DNA of 38,782 nt from Thermomicrobiales bacterium. Lineage in GTDB: Bacteria > Chloroflexota > Chloroflexia > Thermomicrobiales > CADCWN01. A program made the position numbers and the translations under genes. The stretch spans positions 97,816 to 136,597 of the forward strand of contig JAUJMV010000004.1 in the NCBI GenBank assembly GCA_030446685.1, in the 5' to 3' direction. The notes below the pieces were generated by a model. That model searched no databases. It was given only the letters and a program-made list of their open reading frames with translations, and had not been told where the DNA came from. This document shows, piece after piece, positions 38,256 to 38,782 of this stretch; position 1 is the stretch's first letter; every line of letters begins with the position of its first letter.

Positions 38256-38782
38256 ATGGACTTTGCTGCCGCGCCGTCCTCGGCCGACGGGCGGATGGGG
38301 AGGGGGGACAGCGCCACCGCCGTCGCGATCGGGACGCTCTACCGCGACCGTGCCGCGCGCTTCGCGCGGGAGCGGGACGCGATCACCGCGCGCTGGAACA
38401 GGGTGGCGAACCTGCGCCTGCTGGCGTTCGTCGCGGCGGCGGGCTGCCTGGGCTGGGGACTCTGGCGGCGGCTGCCACCCCTCGTCGCGCTCGGACTGCT
38501 CCTGCTGGCCGGCTTCGCCGTCCTGGTGGCCTACCACAACCGGCTCGATCGCGCGCGGCGGCGGGCCGACGGGCTGTGGCGCATCAACGACGAGGCGGTC
38601 AGGCGCATCGCGCGAGATTGGGAGGGGCTCCCGCTGCGCCACACGGCGCGCGCCGAGCCCGGCCACCCCTACGCCGCCGACCTCGACCTCTTCGGCCGCG
38701 CCTCGCTGCTGCACCTCCTGGAGACGGTCAGCACGACGATGGGGGAGACGACGCTGCGCCGCTGGCTGCTGATCCCCGCCAC
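38256..38782 (+). CDS. Membrane-anchored MutS-like protein, 5' part
   Basis: The first 175 codons, open to the window end. ATG 38256 follows AAGGGA. Residues 1-45 are charged and helical (GTLYRDRAARFARERDAI). Two TM segments follow (about 46-85: LRLLAFVAAAGCLGWGLW, LVALGLLLLAGFAVLVAYH). Then come RRADGLWRINDEAVRRIARDW and, from about residue 150, DLDLFGRASLLHLLETVSTTMGETTLRRWLL-like sequence, described here by its DLFG and LxxL..T..G pattern, which matches the core-domain entry of MutS-type ATPases. Such TM-bearing MutS relatives occur in several phyla; the ATPase domain would be beyond the window. Their role is not established; classical mismatch repair is unlikely. Confidence 0.7.
   Translation, partial: MDFAAAPSSADGRMGRGDSATAVAIGTLYRDRAARFARERDAITARWNRVANLRLLAFVAAAGCLGWGLWRRLPPLVALGLLLLAGFAVLVAYHNRLDRARRRADGLWRINDEAVRRIARDWEGLPLRHTARAEPGHPYAADLDLFGRASLLHLLETVSTTMGETTLRRWLLIPA

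Overview
The window is a very GC-rich (about 70% or more by eye) bacterial chromosome segment. The gene mix points to Chloroflexota, most likely Thermomicrobia: an oxidative pentose-phosphate cluster with opcA, tal and pgi lying side by side, a 'putative sensor' histidine kinase, a LOG-family protein, MetRS with an MSTS second signature, and a selenocysteine tRNA. A high-GC actinobacterium is the main alternative. No rRNA, CRISPR array, prophage or recognisable transposase was seen.

Layout. (1) 1-11.0 kb, almost all minus strand: haemolysin-III-like membrane protein, MMPL/RND transporter, DUF4097 membrane protein, a two-component system whose regulator and kinase frames are both broken, a DinB-like protein, ClpP, an XRE regulator and a LOG-family protein. 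(2) 11.6-26.7 kb, plus strand: FGGY kinase (probable gluconokinase), transketolase, transaldolase, phosphoglucose isomerase, 6-phosphogluconate dehydrogenase, glucose-6-phosphate dehydrogenase, OpcA, 6-phosphogluconolactonase and ribose-5-phosphate isomerase, followed by an alkyltransferase-like protein and a small frameshifted gene. Only ribulose-phosphate epimerase is missing from a full pentose-phosphate cycle; the kinase would feed gluconate in at 6-phosphogluconate. (3) 26.7-28.4 kb: a lower-GC graveyard of broken frames, including a relic matching the adjacent metG. (4) 28.4-31.7 kb, plus strand: metG, a small helical protein and a GH43-like enzyme. (5) 37.6-31.7 kb, minus strand: methyltransferase, an unknown frameshifted gene, an MNT/HepT toxin-antitoxin pair (HepT frameshifted) and a Dna2-like nuclease-helicase whose start overlaps the HepT stop. 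(6) 37.7 kb to the end, plus strand: selC with its own promoter, then the start of a membrane-anchored MutS-like protein cut by the window edge.

Two features cut across the window. Many intergenic gaps, and two places inside the helicase gene, carry short words of usually 7 or 8 nt repeated three or four times, often with an inverted copy that would fold into a long hairpin; nearly every locus uses a different word. Single-base indels are concentrated in the two-component system and the toxin-antitoxin operon, while roughly 27 kb of other coding sequence reads cleanly. Promoters here often look like an extended -10 box, TGN-TAtAgT.
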